A DNA stretch of 64,000 nt from Peterkaempfera podocarpi (GTDB taxonomy: Bacteria; Actinomycetota; Actinomycetes; Streptomycetales; Streptomycetaceae). The notes beneath the pieces are model-generated. The model was given only the letters and a program-made list of their open reading frames with translations, did not search any database and was not told the DNA's origin. Below, in pieces: positions 44,147-52,828 of this stretch; position 1 is the stretch's first letter; each line of letters starts with the position of its first letter. A program made the position numbers and the translations under genes. The stretch is taken from NCBI RefSeq assembly GCF_042466665.1, contig NZ_CP162102.1, positions 7,316,001 through 7,380,000 on the forward strand. Reading direction: 5' to 3'.

Positions 44147-45169
44147 ATGGCAGGGATCAAGGATGTGGCGCGGCAGGCCGGCGTCTCGGTGGGCACCGTC
44201 TCCAATGTGATCAACCGGCCCGATCTGGTCTCCGAGGAGACCAGAGTGCGGGTGCAGGCGGTGATCGACCGGCTGGGCTATGTGCGCAGCGAATCCGCAC
44301 GGCAGCTGCGGGCCGGACGCAGCCGGATCGTCGCCCTGCTGGTCCTGGACATGGGCAACCCCTTCTTCGTGGACGTCGCCAGGGGCGCCGAGCGTGCCGC
44401 CCGCCAGGCCGGGCTGGGCGTGATGGTGTGCAACAGCGCCCAGAGCCCCAGCGAGGAGGCCGACTACATCTCGCTCTTCGCCGAGCAGCGGGTCCGCGGC
44501 GTCCTGCTGACCCCCGCCGACCCGACCGGCCGCAACCTGGACGCGCTGCGCCGCAACGGGACCCCGTTCGTCCTGGTGGACCGGGTCGCCGCGGGCGGTT
44601 CCGAGTGCTCCGTCTCGGTGGACGACGTCAACGGAGGCATGCTCGCCGCCAACCACCTGATCGCCCAGGGCCACCGCTCCATCGCCTACATCGGCGGCCC
44701 GTCGGAGCTCACCCAGGTCCGCGACCGCAGGGCGGGCGCCCAGGCGGCCCTGGTCGAGGCCGGGCTGCCGGCCGAGTCTCTGGTGGAGCTGTCCGCCGAC
44801 GGCCTGGACGTCGCGGCGGGGCGTGACGCCGGAGCCCGCCTGCTGGGCCTCGGCCCGCGTCCGACCGCGGTGTTCTGCGCCAATGATCTGCTGGCTCTCG
44901 GCGTCCTTCAGGCGATGTATGCGGCCAGGGTCAGCGTCCCGGACGAGCTGGCGATCGTGGGGTACGACGACATCGAGTTCGCGGCCGCCGCGGCGGTTCC
45001 GCTGACCTCGGTGCGCCAACCCGCCGCAGCCATGGGGCGGTTGGCGGCCGAACTGCTGATGGAGGAGACGTCCGGCAGCGATGTCGGCCACCGGCACCAG
45101 CAGATGGTGCTCCAGCCGGAGCTGGTCGTCCGCAGTTCCAGTCTGGCGAGCCGGGCGGCGGGTCGCTGA
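44147..45169 (+). CDS. LacI-family regulator, probable rhamnose repressor
   Basis: A 340-residue repressor. The N-terminal helix-turn-helix/hinge reads GIKDVARQAGVSVGTVSNVI, and the periplasmic-binding-like effector domain includes RIVALLVLDMGNPFFVDVAR, GHRSIAYIGGPS and the C-terminal DELAIVGYDDIEFAAAAAVP. It lies between rhaI and rhaM. Five sites of the TGAAAC-type palindrome surround these genes, one of them just upstream of its own start, so it most likely represses the rhamnose genes until rhamnose or a derivative binds. Confidence 0.88.
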   Translation: MAGIKDVARQAGVSVGTVSNVINRPDLVSEETRVRVQAVIDRLGYVRSESARQLRAGRSRIVALLVLDMGNPFFVDVARGAERAARQAGLGVMVCNSAQSPSEEADYISLFAEQRVRGVLLTPADPTGRNLDALRRNGTPFVLVDRVAAGGSECSVSVDDVNGGMLAANHLIAQGHRSIAYIGGPSELTQVRDRRAGAQAALVEAGLPAESLVELSADGLDVAAGRDAGARLLGLGPRPTAVFCANDLLALGVLQAMYAARVSVPDELAIVGYDDIEFAAAAAVPLTSVRQPAAAMGRLAAELLMEETSGSDVGHRHQQMVLQPELVVRSSSLASRAAGR

Positions 45170-45354
45170 CCGGGTGGTGAAGGGGCGCTCAGGGGTGTCG
45201 TCCGGAGGCGGCGCTGAATCGTGTCACTGCCGGGGGTGAGTCCGGGTCCGCCGCCGTTCCCGGGGGCGCTCCGTCCCCACCTGGTCGCTGTGTGGCATGC
45301 ACGGGCCCCCTTGACCGCCCGATCCGTCGGGGGTTAGCTTCGGCCGCGACAGGT

Positions 45355-45366
45355 TGAAACAATTCA
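45355..45366. promoter_or_regulatory. LacI-type operator 5 (rhaM promoter)
   Basis: TGAAACAATTCA, 114 bp before the rhaM start, bringing rhaM into the same predicted regulon. Confidence 0.6.
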
Positions 45367-45480
45367 CTTCGCTGGGTCCAGCCCGGGCGGTGGTGTGGGT
45401 CGTCCCCGGGCCGGGGCGGCCGCTCACCCCGCCGGAGCCACTTCTGACCACAACGGCCGGTGGGCCGGAGGGGCGGCGAC

Positions 45481-45801
45481 ATGCAGCGCGTCTGCTTTCT
45501 GCTGAAGGTCCGCCAGGACCGCATCGACGAGTACCGTGCCCGGCACGCCGAGGTGTGGCCGGAGATGCTTGCCGCGCTCTCCGCAGCCGGATGGCACAAC
45601 TACTCGCTCTTCCTCCGCGAGGACGGCCTGCTCGTCGGCTATCTGGAGACCGAGGACTTCGACCGGGCCCGCGCCGCCATGGATGCCACCGAGGTCAACG
45701 CCCGCTGGCAGCAGCAGATGGCCGGGTATTTCGAGCAGTTGGACGGGGCGGCCCCGGACGCCGCCATGGTCCCGCTCTCCGAGGTCTTCCACCTGTCCTG
45801 A
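45481..45801 (+). CDS. rhaM: L-rhamnose mutarotase
   Basis: A 106-residue dimeric alpha-beta barrel enzyme interconverting alpha- and beta-L-rhamnose so that the isomerase is supplied with its preferred anomer. The family signature is clear: RVCFLLKVRQDRIDEYRARH, VWPEMLAALSAAGWHNYSLF and a conserved tail MVPLSEVFHL. ATG 45481 is close behind GGCGGCG. It lies directly after the LacI gene and has its own operator copy upstream. Confidence 0.92.
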   Translation: MQRVCFLLKVRQDRIDEYRARHAEVWPEMLAALSAAGWHNYSLFLREDGLLVGYLETEDFDRARAAMDATEVNARWQQQMAGYFEQLDGAAPDAAMVPLSEVFHLS

Positions 45802-46332
45802 CAGCTCGTCAATGAACGGTGGCGACAGGCCGCACTCCGCGGCCCGGCCGCCCGGAGTCGTCCGTGCACGGTTGGGCGCGGCCCGCCGTCGTGGTGGAAG
45901 CCGGCGCCCTGCGCATGCGGCGGCCCAGCAAGCCGGCTGCCGGGGTGTGACGGCCCCCGCGGCGCTGCGCGTACACGCGTACCAGCGGGTGCGTCCTCGG
46001 GATCGGCCAGGGGGCAGACCGGCCAGTGGACGAGAACGACCAGCCGGCGCCGCTCGCTCGTGATCGCATCCGGGCGCGGATCACCCCTGCCGCCGGTTCC
46101 CTGCCTCGCCGCGCCCCGTGGCCGCCTCCGCCGTCACCGGTGCAACGGGAGAGCCCACCCGGCCGTACGCCAGGCGTGCCGCCTCACATGTCGCAGGGCT
46201 GCGTCGTCGGACTGCTGTGAGGCACACACCATCCAGCGTGCAGGACAGCTCAGCGGCAGCATCACCGGCGCCCGCGGACACCGCGACCACCGGTCGCGGC
46301 TCCACCGGCTCGGCCATGACGGGGAGGAAACG
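45802..46332. other. Intergenic region, no supported gene
   Basis: About 530 bp between rhaM and the SnoaL-like gene. Short open frames exist on both strands, but none has a ribosome site or recognisable motif. I see no strong repeat or hairpin. Confidence 0.35.
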
Positions 46333-46845
46333 ATGAACGACTTTCAGGCGATCGCCGATCGTGTCGAAATCGAGGCGCTGCGCGGCGAGTTCACCGACGC
46401 AGCGATGATGCGCGACTACGAGCGCCTGGCGTCGCTGTTCACAGCGGACGGCGCGCTGCGGATGCCCGACGTCCCCGTGGAGCTCGTCGGACGGGCGGAG
46501 ATCCGCGCCTGGGGCGGCCGGGTGCCGGATTTTGTGGACTACTTCATCCAGACCACGCACCCGGGTGTCATCCGGCTGGAGGGCGACACCGCGTCCGGCC
46601 GTGCCTATATGCAGGAGGTGATTCGCCTCCGCAGCGGCGCCTCGCATCTGAACTACGCCATCTACCACGACCGTTACCAGCGAACCGGCGGCGGCTGGAA
46701 GTTCGCCGAGCGCACCTACGAGATCCGCTACCTCGACGAGAGCCCGCTGGCGGGCTCGGCGCCCAGCTCGGCGGGGGCGCCCGCTGCCCCGTCGGCGGCG
46801 GAGGCGTCCGCGGTGCAGGCGTCCGCGGTGCAGGGACGGCGGTGA
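46333..46845 (+). CDS. SnoaL-like/NTF2-fold protein
   Basis: A 170-residue protein of the SnoaL_4 type, a cone-shaped alpha/beta pocket found in cyclases, isomerases and ligand-binding proteins. It has the usual opening IADRVEIEALRGEFTDAAMM, LFTADGALRMPDVPVELVGR and the strand YHDRYQRTGGGWKFAERTYE. After about residue 140 a low-complexity Ala/Ser/Pro tail ends with two copies of ASAVQ encoded by a duplicated 15-mer. ATG 46333 has GGGGAGGAAAC upstream. Its substrate cannot be told. Confidence 0.8.
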   Translation: MNDFQAIADRVEIEALRGEFTDAAMMRDYERLASLFTADGALRMPDVPVELVGRAEIRAWGGRVPDFVDYFIQTTHPGVIRLEGDTASGRAYMQEVIRLRSGASHLNYAIYHDRYQRTGGGWKFAERTYEIRYLDESPLAGSAPSSAGAPAAPSAAEASAVQASAVQGRR

Positions 46846-47031
46846 CCGTGCCCCGGTGTCCGGGATCCCGGCCTGGCGCACGCGGCCGCCCGCACCGGCG
46901 GGTCCCTGCCGGCCGGGGTGATCGCCTGGAGCGCCGGGCCGGCACCGCTGCGCACCGCTTCCGGGGCCACTGTCCGATCAGCCGCAGAGCGAACCCCGGC
47001 GTCATCAGGCCGCCGTCCGGCTGACGAACCT

Positions 47032-47967
47032 TCAACCGATCTCCAGCGGAAGTCCCGGGGGGCGTGCCTGCGCCGGGCTTGTCCTCCGGGCGGCGCGGTG
47101 GGCGGCCTCGACGGCCTGGCCCCAGTAGGTCCCCGCGACCATCAGCATCGCGCCCAGGACCGCCACGACGGTGAGCCGCTCGCCGCCGAGGGCGATGCCG
47201 ACCGCGACGGCCCATACCGGCTCGGTGCCCAGCAGAAGGCTCGCCCGGCTGGCCGAACTGCGCTGCACCGCCCAGGTCTGGGCCAGAAAGGCGAACACGC
47301 TGCAGAAGAGTGCGAGATGGACCAGCTCGGCCCAGGTCGCGCCGTCGGCGCGGACCAGAGCCGGCAGTCCGCTCGAAGCGGGCACCAGGAAGAGCGCCGA
47401 GCCGACCACGGTCTGCACCGCCGTCAGATGCCCGGGCCGTACGGTGCGGCCCGCAGTGAGCCGTCCCACGAGGCTGACATGCGCGGCCCGTACCACCGCG
47501 GCGGCCAGCACCAGCAGATCACCGGAGTTCGGTGTGTGGAGGCCGCTGCCGCACATCAGCAGTCCCACGGCGAATACGCAGACACCGGCGGCGGCATAGA
47601 ACCTCGCGGGCAGCCCTCCCCTGCTGCCCAGGCGGTCGATCAGCGGGGTGAGCACAATGGCCAGGCTGATGATCAGGCCGGCATCGGCGGCGCTGGTGTG
47701 GGCGACACCGTAGGTCTCCAGCACCAGCACGACGGCCTGGGTGACCCCGAGCAGCGATCCGGCGCGGAGCTCGTCGCGGGTGCAGCGGCGCCGGCCCCGG
47801 CGGGCGGCGGCGAGCGCGACACAGGCGACCGCTGAGATCGCATACCGAGCGAACAGCACCGTCAGTACGGGCAGGGCGGAGGTGGCGGTCCGGGCGGCCA
47901 GATAACTGGAACCCCAGACGACGGCGACCAGCAGAAGGACCACATCGGTACGGCGGGCATCAGGCAC
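47032..47967 (-). CDS. EamA/DMT-family transporter
   Basis: A 311-residue exporter with ten membrane helices in two EamA repeats: DVVLLLVAVVWGSSYLAART at the start of the first, then TSAADAGLIISLAIVLTPLI, and SVFAFLAQTWAVQRSSASRA with LLLGTEPVWAVAVGIALGGE in the second. These proteins export amino acids or other metabolites. It is divergent from a LysR gene 83 bp away, a common regulator-exporter pairing. GTG 47967 is the best start, with a weak ribosome site. Confidence 0.85.
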   Translation of the reverse strand: MPDARRTDVVLLLVAVVWGSSYLAARTATSALPVLTVLFARYAISAVACVALAAARRGRRRCTRDELRAGSLLGVTQAVVLVLETYGVAHTSAADAGLIISLAIVLTPLIDRLGSRGGLPARFYAAAGVCVFAVGLLMCGSGLHTPNSGDLLVLAAAVVRAAHVSLVGRLTAGRTVRPGHLTAVQTVVGSALFLVPASSGLPALVRADGATWAELVHLALFCSVFAFLAQTWAVQRSSASRASLLLGTEPVWAVAVGIALGGERLTVVAVLGAMLMVAGTYWGQAVEAAHRAARRTSPAQARPPGLPLEIG

Positions 47968-48049
47968 GCGCCCACGGTGCCGCAGCGGCGACACCGAAGC
48001 CAAGGACGAACTTCTCAAGCAACTGTTAAGTAGACCTACACTGTCCGCT

Positions 48050-49000
48050 GTGGACGAGCGGCAACTGAGGGTCCTGCGTGAACTCGGCGAACTGGGCAGT
48101 GTCACCGCGGTCGCCGAGGCGCTCCGGGTGACACCCTCCGCGATCTCCCAGCAGCTGCGGCTGCTCCAGCGCTCGATCCCCGTCCCGCTCACCGAGCGCG
48201 AGGGGCGGCGGCTGGTGCTCACCCAGGCAGGGCAGGCGCTGGCGGGGGCCGCGATCGAGGTGGAGACGGCGCTCAGCAGGGCACGGCACACCGTCGACGA
48301 GTTCATCGACCAACCGGACGGCAGCGTGTCGGTGGCGGCCTTCCACAGTGCGGCCGCGACCTTCTATCCACTGCTGCTGCGCAGCCTCGCCGCACCGGGG
48401 CGGCCGCGGCTCGCGCTGGCCGACGAGGACGTGGCGCAGGACCGCTTCCCCCAGCTGACCCGGGACTACGACATGGTCGTCGCCCACCGGCTCGACCACG
48501 CCCCGCCGTGGCCGCGCACCGTCGCCGTCACCTCGCTGCTGCACGAACCGCTGGACGTCGCCATGCCCGCGGATCACCCGCTGGCGGCCAGGCACACCGT
48601 CACCCCCGAAGACGTCGCCGACCAGCCCTGGATCAGCGTCCACGAGGGGTTTCCGCTGCTGGCCACGATCGAGGCGGTGGCGGCCGCGGCCGGCCGCCGG
48701 CCGGCGGTCGTCCATCGCATCAATGAGTTCGCCGTGGTCGCCGAGGTGGTGGCGGCCGGGGCGGGACTTGCGCTGATGCCGCGGTGGACCGCCCGTCCGC
48801 ACCCCGCGGTGGTCCTCAGGCCGCTCGACGGTGTGCATGCCCGGCGCCATATCGATGTGCTCCACCGCCCCGAGCGGACCGCACGCAGAGCCGTCCGTAC
48901 CGTTCTCGCCGAGTTGCAGCGCGCCGCCGAGGCCGTCCGCGACCGGGACCCCGGTGCCGGGGGCGGCGGACCGGACGGGGGCGGCGGAAGAGCGGGGTGA
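48050..49000 (+). CDS. LysR-family regulator
   Basis: A 316-residue regulator with an N-terminal winged helix (ELGSVTAVAEALRVTPSAIS, LTEREGRRLVLTQAGQALAG) and a C-terminal periplasmic-binding-type domain (LHEPLDVAMPADHPLAARHT, EVVAAGAGLALMPRWTARPH). The GTG start has no ribosome site; TACACT ends 8 bp before it, so the transcript may be leaderless. It probably controls the divergent EamA exporter. Confidence 0.87.
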   Translation: MDERQLRVLRELGELGSVTAVAEALRVTPSAISQQLRLLQRSIPVPLTEREGRRLVLTQAGQALAGAAIEVETALSRARHTVDEFIDQPDGSVSVAAFHSAAATFYPLLLRSLAAPGRPRLALADEDVAQDRFPQLTRDYDMVVAHRLDHAPPWPRTVAVTSLLHEPLDVAMPADHPLAARHTVTPEDVADQPWISVHEGFPLLATIEAVAAAAGRRPAVVHRINEFAVVAEVVAAGAGLALMPRWTARPHPAVVLRPLDGVHARRHIDVLHRPERTARRAVRTVLAELQRAAEAVRDRDPGAGGGGPDGGGGRAG

Positions 49001-49124
49001 ACAGCCGGGGCAGACTGCGGTCGGCCGCCGGACGCACGGCGCCGGTGCATTCCGGGCAGCAGCAGCGCATTCACCGGGGCGGTGTTATTTTGGCCTGGTC
49101 AGCCACGCCGGTCTCGGGGAGCGA

Positions 49125-49892
49125 GTGGGGCTTCCGTTGTCCGAGCACATCGTCTTCATCCCCGGAGCGGGGGCACGGGAGTGGCTCTGGCGCCACCAGG
49201 CGGCCGATCTCGCCGACCTGGCCACCAGCGAGGTCATGGTCCTGGACCAGCAGGCGTCACGGGCCGAGATGGCCGATCACGTCCTCACCCGCGCGCCCGA
49301 GTTCTTCTCCCTCGCCGGGCACTCGCTCGGCGGCTGGGTCGCCCAGGAAGTCGCGGCGCGAGCGCCGGAAAGGGTCTCCGCACTCTTTCTCTGCGACACC
49401 TGGGCGCGAATGCAGCCGGGCACGGACGAATACCTCGAGGAATTCTGCGTCCAACTTCTCAGGGATGCCGACGCCGCATTGGACGCCCACTTCGACCGGA
49501 TTCTCCATGAGCGGCGGTATGCGGACAAGGAGTTCTGCGACCGGCTGCGGGCATGGCTGCGCGAGATGCCCGGAGACTGCCACGTCCGTCAACTCCGGGC
49601 ACTGGCACGTGACTACGCCACCGGGCCGCTGCTCAGCCGTATCCGGGCCGACACCCTGGTGATCCACGGCCGCCAGGACCGCGTCGTCGCGGAGGAGGAG
49701 GCGCGGGTCCTCGCGGCGGGCATCAGCGGAGCCGCGCTGGCACTGATCGAGGAGTCCGGCCACTGCACGCCCGTCGAGCAGCCGGAGGCCCTCTCCTCGG
49801 TCATGCGGCTCTGGCTCATGAGGAAACCGGGGCGAGGGGGATCTCCTTCTCCCGCAGCGCAGTCACAACCGAGGCGTACATACGCGCCTTGA
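49125..49892 (+). CDS. Alpha/beta hydrolase
   Basis: A 255-residue hydrolase with nucleophile motif LAGHSLGGWVAQEVA, the acid segment ADTLVIHGRQDRVVAEEEAR and the catalytic His in EESGHCTPVEQPEALS. The fold resembles esterases and acyl-hydrolysing enzymes; the substrate is unknown. GTG 49125 is the nearest start with an AG-rich site (GGGGAG, tightly spaced); TTG 49137 is an alternative. Its last 77 bp overlap the 3' end of the enoyl-CoA hydratase gene on the opposite strand, and the extra C-terminal tail GGSPSPAAQSQPRRTYAP lies in that overlap. Confidence 0.8.
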   Translation: MGLPLSEHIVFIPGAGAREWLWRHQAADLADLATSEVMVLDQQASRAEMADHVLTRAPEFFSLAGHSLGGWVAQEVAARAPERVSALFLCDTWARMQPGTDEYLEEFCVQLLRDADAALDAHFDRILHERRYADKEFCDRLRAWLREMPGDCHVRQLRALARDYATGPLLSRIRADTLVIHGRQDRVVAEEEARVLAAGISGAALALIEESGHCTPVEQPEALSSVMRLWLMRKPGRGGSPSPAAQSQPRRTYAP

Positions 49893-50499
49893 TCGTGCCG
49901 AGGGTGTCCCCGGCCCTGGCCGCCTGGGGGCGGGCGATCTCGACGGCGGTCCGGAGGACGTCGGCCTCGTCCGCCGTGCGGTCGACGATCCCCGCGTCGA
50001 GGGCGTCGAGGCCTCCGTAGCGGCGGGCGGTGACCATGGCCTCGTGCGCCGTCTGCGGTGTCAGCCGGACCTGGATCAGCGCGGACATGCCCGTGGTGAA
50101 GGGGATGCCGATCTCGGCCTCCGGCAGGCACCAGAAGCCGCGGTCGCCCCGCATCACCCGGAAGTCGTGGGCCAGGGAGAACATCGCCCCGGCCGCGAAG
50201 GTGTGCCCCTGCAGGGCCGCCACGGTGACCACCGGCAGGGTCAGCATCCGGGCCAGCAGCTCCTGGACGCCTGCGACATAGTCGCCCGCCTGGTCGGTGT
50301 GGGCGGACAGCCATTCCAGGTCCAGGCCGTTGGAGAAGAACTTCCCGGTGGCGGCGGTCACCAGGGCCCGTGGGCCCTCCGCCTTCGCCACCTCGTCGAG
50401 CAGCGCGTTCACCGAGGCGACCCAGTCGGGGTGGAAGCGGTTCTCGGTGTCGCCGATGTCAAGGATGAAGACGTCGTCCTGCCGGTCGAGCGTGGGCAT
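49816..50499 (-). CDS. Enoyl-CoA hydratase/isomerase family protein
   Basis: A 227-residue crotonase-fold protein. It shows VTAATGKFFSNGLDLEWLSA (first oxyanion segment), TVAALQGHTFAAGAMFSLAH and the catalytic-region FWCLPEAEIGIPFTTGMSAL. It resembles short actinomycete delta3,delta2-enoyl-CoA isomerases more than classical hydratases. ATG 50499 has GGAGGAG 5 nt upstream. Monocistronic, converging on and overlapping the alpha/beta hydrolase gene. Confidence 0.85.
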   Translation of the reverse strand: MPTLDRQDDVFILDIGDTENRFHPDWVASVNALLDEVAKAEGPRALVTAATGKFFSNGLDLEWLSAHTDQAGDYVAGVQELLARMLTLPVVTVAALQGHTFAAGAMFSLAHDFRVMRGDRGFWCLPEAEIGIPFTTGMSALIQVRLTPQTAHEAMVTARRYGGLDALDAGIVDRTADEADVLRTAVEIARPQAARAGDTLGTIKARMYASVVTALREKEIPLAPVSS

Positions 50500-50783
50500 G
50501 GCTGCTCCTCCAGGTTCGGCCGTCACGGCGGCGGCCGTCAGCGGTGTGTCCGGGGCGGAGCGGCCGTCCCGGGACTCGCAGGACAGCTCCGGCCATCGAT
50601 ATTACTGGCCGGTAACCGTCCTGGATCGCATCGTACATCGCCCCTCGCGCCGGGCGCGGCCGGCACCGGCACCGGCACTGGACCGGCGGTTCCCGGCCTC
50701 CGGTTCCCGGTTTCCGGTGTCCGGCGGAGCGCGGCGGTGCGGGACCGGGTCCGGGCGGACCGCAGCCCTGGAACGACGGCGGA

Positions 50784-52322
50784 TCAGGCCACCAGCGGCC
50801 GGTCGGTGGGGCCCACCGGGGCGGGGAGGGCGGTGCCGCCCGTCAGATAGCAGTCCACGGCGGCCGCCACCGACCGGCCCTCCGCTATCGCCCAGACGAC
50901 CAGCGACTGCCCCCGGCCGGCATCGCCTGCGACGAAGACCCCGTCGGCGCCCGCGGCGAAGTCCGCGTTCCGCCGTAGATTGCCGCGTACGTCGAAGTGC
51001 AGACCCAGCTGCTCCACCAGCCCGCTGTCCCGCTCCGGCCCCCGGAATCCGAGCGCCAGCAGCACCAGCTGGACTGGGATCACCCGCTCCGTACCCGGCC
51101 TGGGCGATCTGCTGCCGGGCTCCGCCTCGGCCAGGTGGAGTGCCCGTACCCGGCCCTCCGCGTCGCCCTCGAAACGCAGGGTGGACGCGGAGAACATCCG
51201 CACATCCCCCACGGCCCCCGGTGGCGGCAGATCCGCACCGGAGGGATCCGGACGGCCCCCGCCGGGATCCCGCAGCAGTGCCAGCTCCCGTGCCTCCTCG
51301 TGCGCGGGCGACACCCGGTACACCCGCGGATACACCGGCCAGGGCTCGCTCTCCGCCCGGCCCTCGCCCGGCTGGGGGTTGATGTCCAGCTGCACCACCG
51401 AGGCCGCATGCTGCCGCAGTGCCGTGCCCAGGCAGTCCGCCCCGGTGTCGCCGCCGCCGACGATCACCACGTCCTTGCCCTCGGCGGTGACCGGAGGTGC
51501 CGCGAGGTCCCCCTGCCGCACCCGGTTGGCCATCGGCAGATACTCCATCGCCTGGTGGATCCCGGCCAGCTCGCGGCCGGGCACCGCCAGCTCCCGGGGT
51601 TCGGTGGCGCCGACCGCCACCACCACGGCGTCGCTGCGCCGCAGCAGTTCCCCGGCGTCCAGGTCGACACCCACCCGTACGCCGGTCCTGAAGCGGGTGC
51701 CCTCCGCCTCCATCTGGCCGACCCGGCGGTCCAGATGCCGCTTCTCCATCTTGAACTCCGGGATGCCGTAACGCAGTAGCCCCCCGACGCGGTCCGCCTG
51801 CTCGTAGACCGCCACGGTGTGCCCCACGCGGGTCAGCTGCTGGGCGGCGGCCAGGCCCGCCGGCCCGGAGCCGATCACCGCGACGGTCCGCCCGGAGAGC
51901 CACTCCGGCGGCCGCGCGGGGAGGGTCCCGGCGGCCCACGCGCGGTCGACCACGGCCAGTTCCACATCCTTGATCGTCACGGGGTCCGCATTGATCTCCA
52001 GGACACAGGCCGTCTCGCACGGCGCGGGGCAGAGCCGGCCGGTGAACTCCGGGAAATTGTTGGTGGCGTGCAGACGCTCGCTCGCGGACTGCCAGTCGCT
52101 GCGGGCGGTCAGGTCGTTCCACTCCGGGATCAGGTTTCCCAGCGGACAGGCGCTGTGGCAGAACGGTATGCCGCAGTCCATGCACCGCCCGGCCTGCGAG
52201 GACACCACCGGAAGCAGGTCCTGGCCGGTGTAGACCTCGTTCCAGTCCGCGACCCGCTGGGCGACCGGGCGGCGCGGCAGGGGGCGGCGGGGGGTGGTGA
52301 GAAAACCCTTGGGGTCGGCCAT
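50784..52322 (-). CDS. gltD: Glutamate synthase small subunit (orphan)
   Basis: A 512-residue NADPH-dependent FAD/Fe-S subunit. The N-terminal 4Fe-4S ligands are in CMDCGIPFCHSACPLGNLIP and LCPAPCETACVLEI. The FAD motif is AVIGSGPAGLAAAQQLTRVG, the NADPH-site motif VIVGGGDTGADCLGTALRQH, and the C-terminal FAD segment DGVFVAGDAGRGQSLVVWAI. In most genomes gltD follows gltB, but no large subunit is adjacent here. It may serve a distant gltB or act as a stand-alone reductase. Confidence 0.9.
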   Translation of the reverse strand: MADPKGFLTTPRRPLPRRPVAQRVADWNEVYTGQDLLPVVSSQAGRCMDCGIPFCHSACPLGNLIPEWNDLTARSDWQSASERLHATNNFPEFTGRLCPAPCETACVLEINADPVTIKDVELAVVDRAWAAGTLPARPPEWLSGRTVAVIGSGPAGLAAAQQLTRVGHTVAVYEQADRVGGLLRYGIPEFKMEKRHLDRRVGQMEAEGTRFRTGVRVGVDLDAGELLRRSDAVVVAVGATEPRELAVPGRELAGIHQAMEYLPMANRVRQGDLAAPPVTAEGKDVVIVGGGDTGADCLGTALRQHAASVVQLDINPQPGEGRAESEPWPVYPRVYRVSPAHEEARELALLRDPGGGRPDPSGADLPPPGAVGDVRMFSASTLRFEGDAEGRVRALHLAEAEPGSRSPRPGTERVIPVQLVLLALGFRGPERDSGLVEQLGLHFDVRGNLRRNADFAAGADGVFVAGDAGRGQSLVVWAIAEGRSVAAAVDCYLTGGTALPAPVGPTDRPLVA

Positions 52323-52828
52323 GGCGGCCTCCGGGGGAGCGGTCTGGTTGGGAGGGTCCGGCACCGCTGCCGGATCGGGCCCGCCATCGGGCACACCACT
52401 TCGCCTGGCTACCATACGTCCGGTTTTTCATAATTTCGACGCATCGGCTCACCGCTGCGCCCGGGGGGAGCGCCCGGCGCCGCCGGTGCAGTGCCCGAGT
52501 GACGGTGCAGCAGCCAGCAGCCAGCAGCCAGCAGCCAGCAGCCAGCAGCCGGCAGCCGGCAGCCCGCAAGCCCGCGGCCGAGCGCCGGTGAGCGCTGCGG
52601 CCACCGGCCGTTCGGCGTGACCGCAGCGCCGCCACCCGGGCCCCGCCCCCGGAGGACGGGCGGCGGCGCTTCCGCCGGCTCCGGGCGCCGGCGGAACGGC
52701 GCCCAGGCCACCGCCGTTCATCGGATTTGCCTCCGCTTATGATGCTCGCGGCGCACCAGACGGGGACGACGGAAGCGAGGTCGGATGTCCGGCATGCAGG
52801 CACACCGCCGGACACCGGCGGGTGCGCG
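52323..52828. other. Divergent intergenic region with repeats
   Basis: About 500 bp between gltD and the aminotransferase gene. It contains the heptamer array at 52508-52563 and otherwise no supported gene. An A+T-richer stretch near 52410-52440 may hold the gltD promoter. Confidence 0.45.
52508..52563. repeat. Heptanucleotide tandem repeat (AGCAGCC)n
   Basis: About six perfect copies of CAGCAGC/AGCAGCC followed by two variant CGGCAGC copies. It lies about 190 bp upstream of the gltD start. Such microsatellites are prone to copy-number change. Confidence 0.85.
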
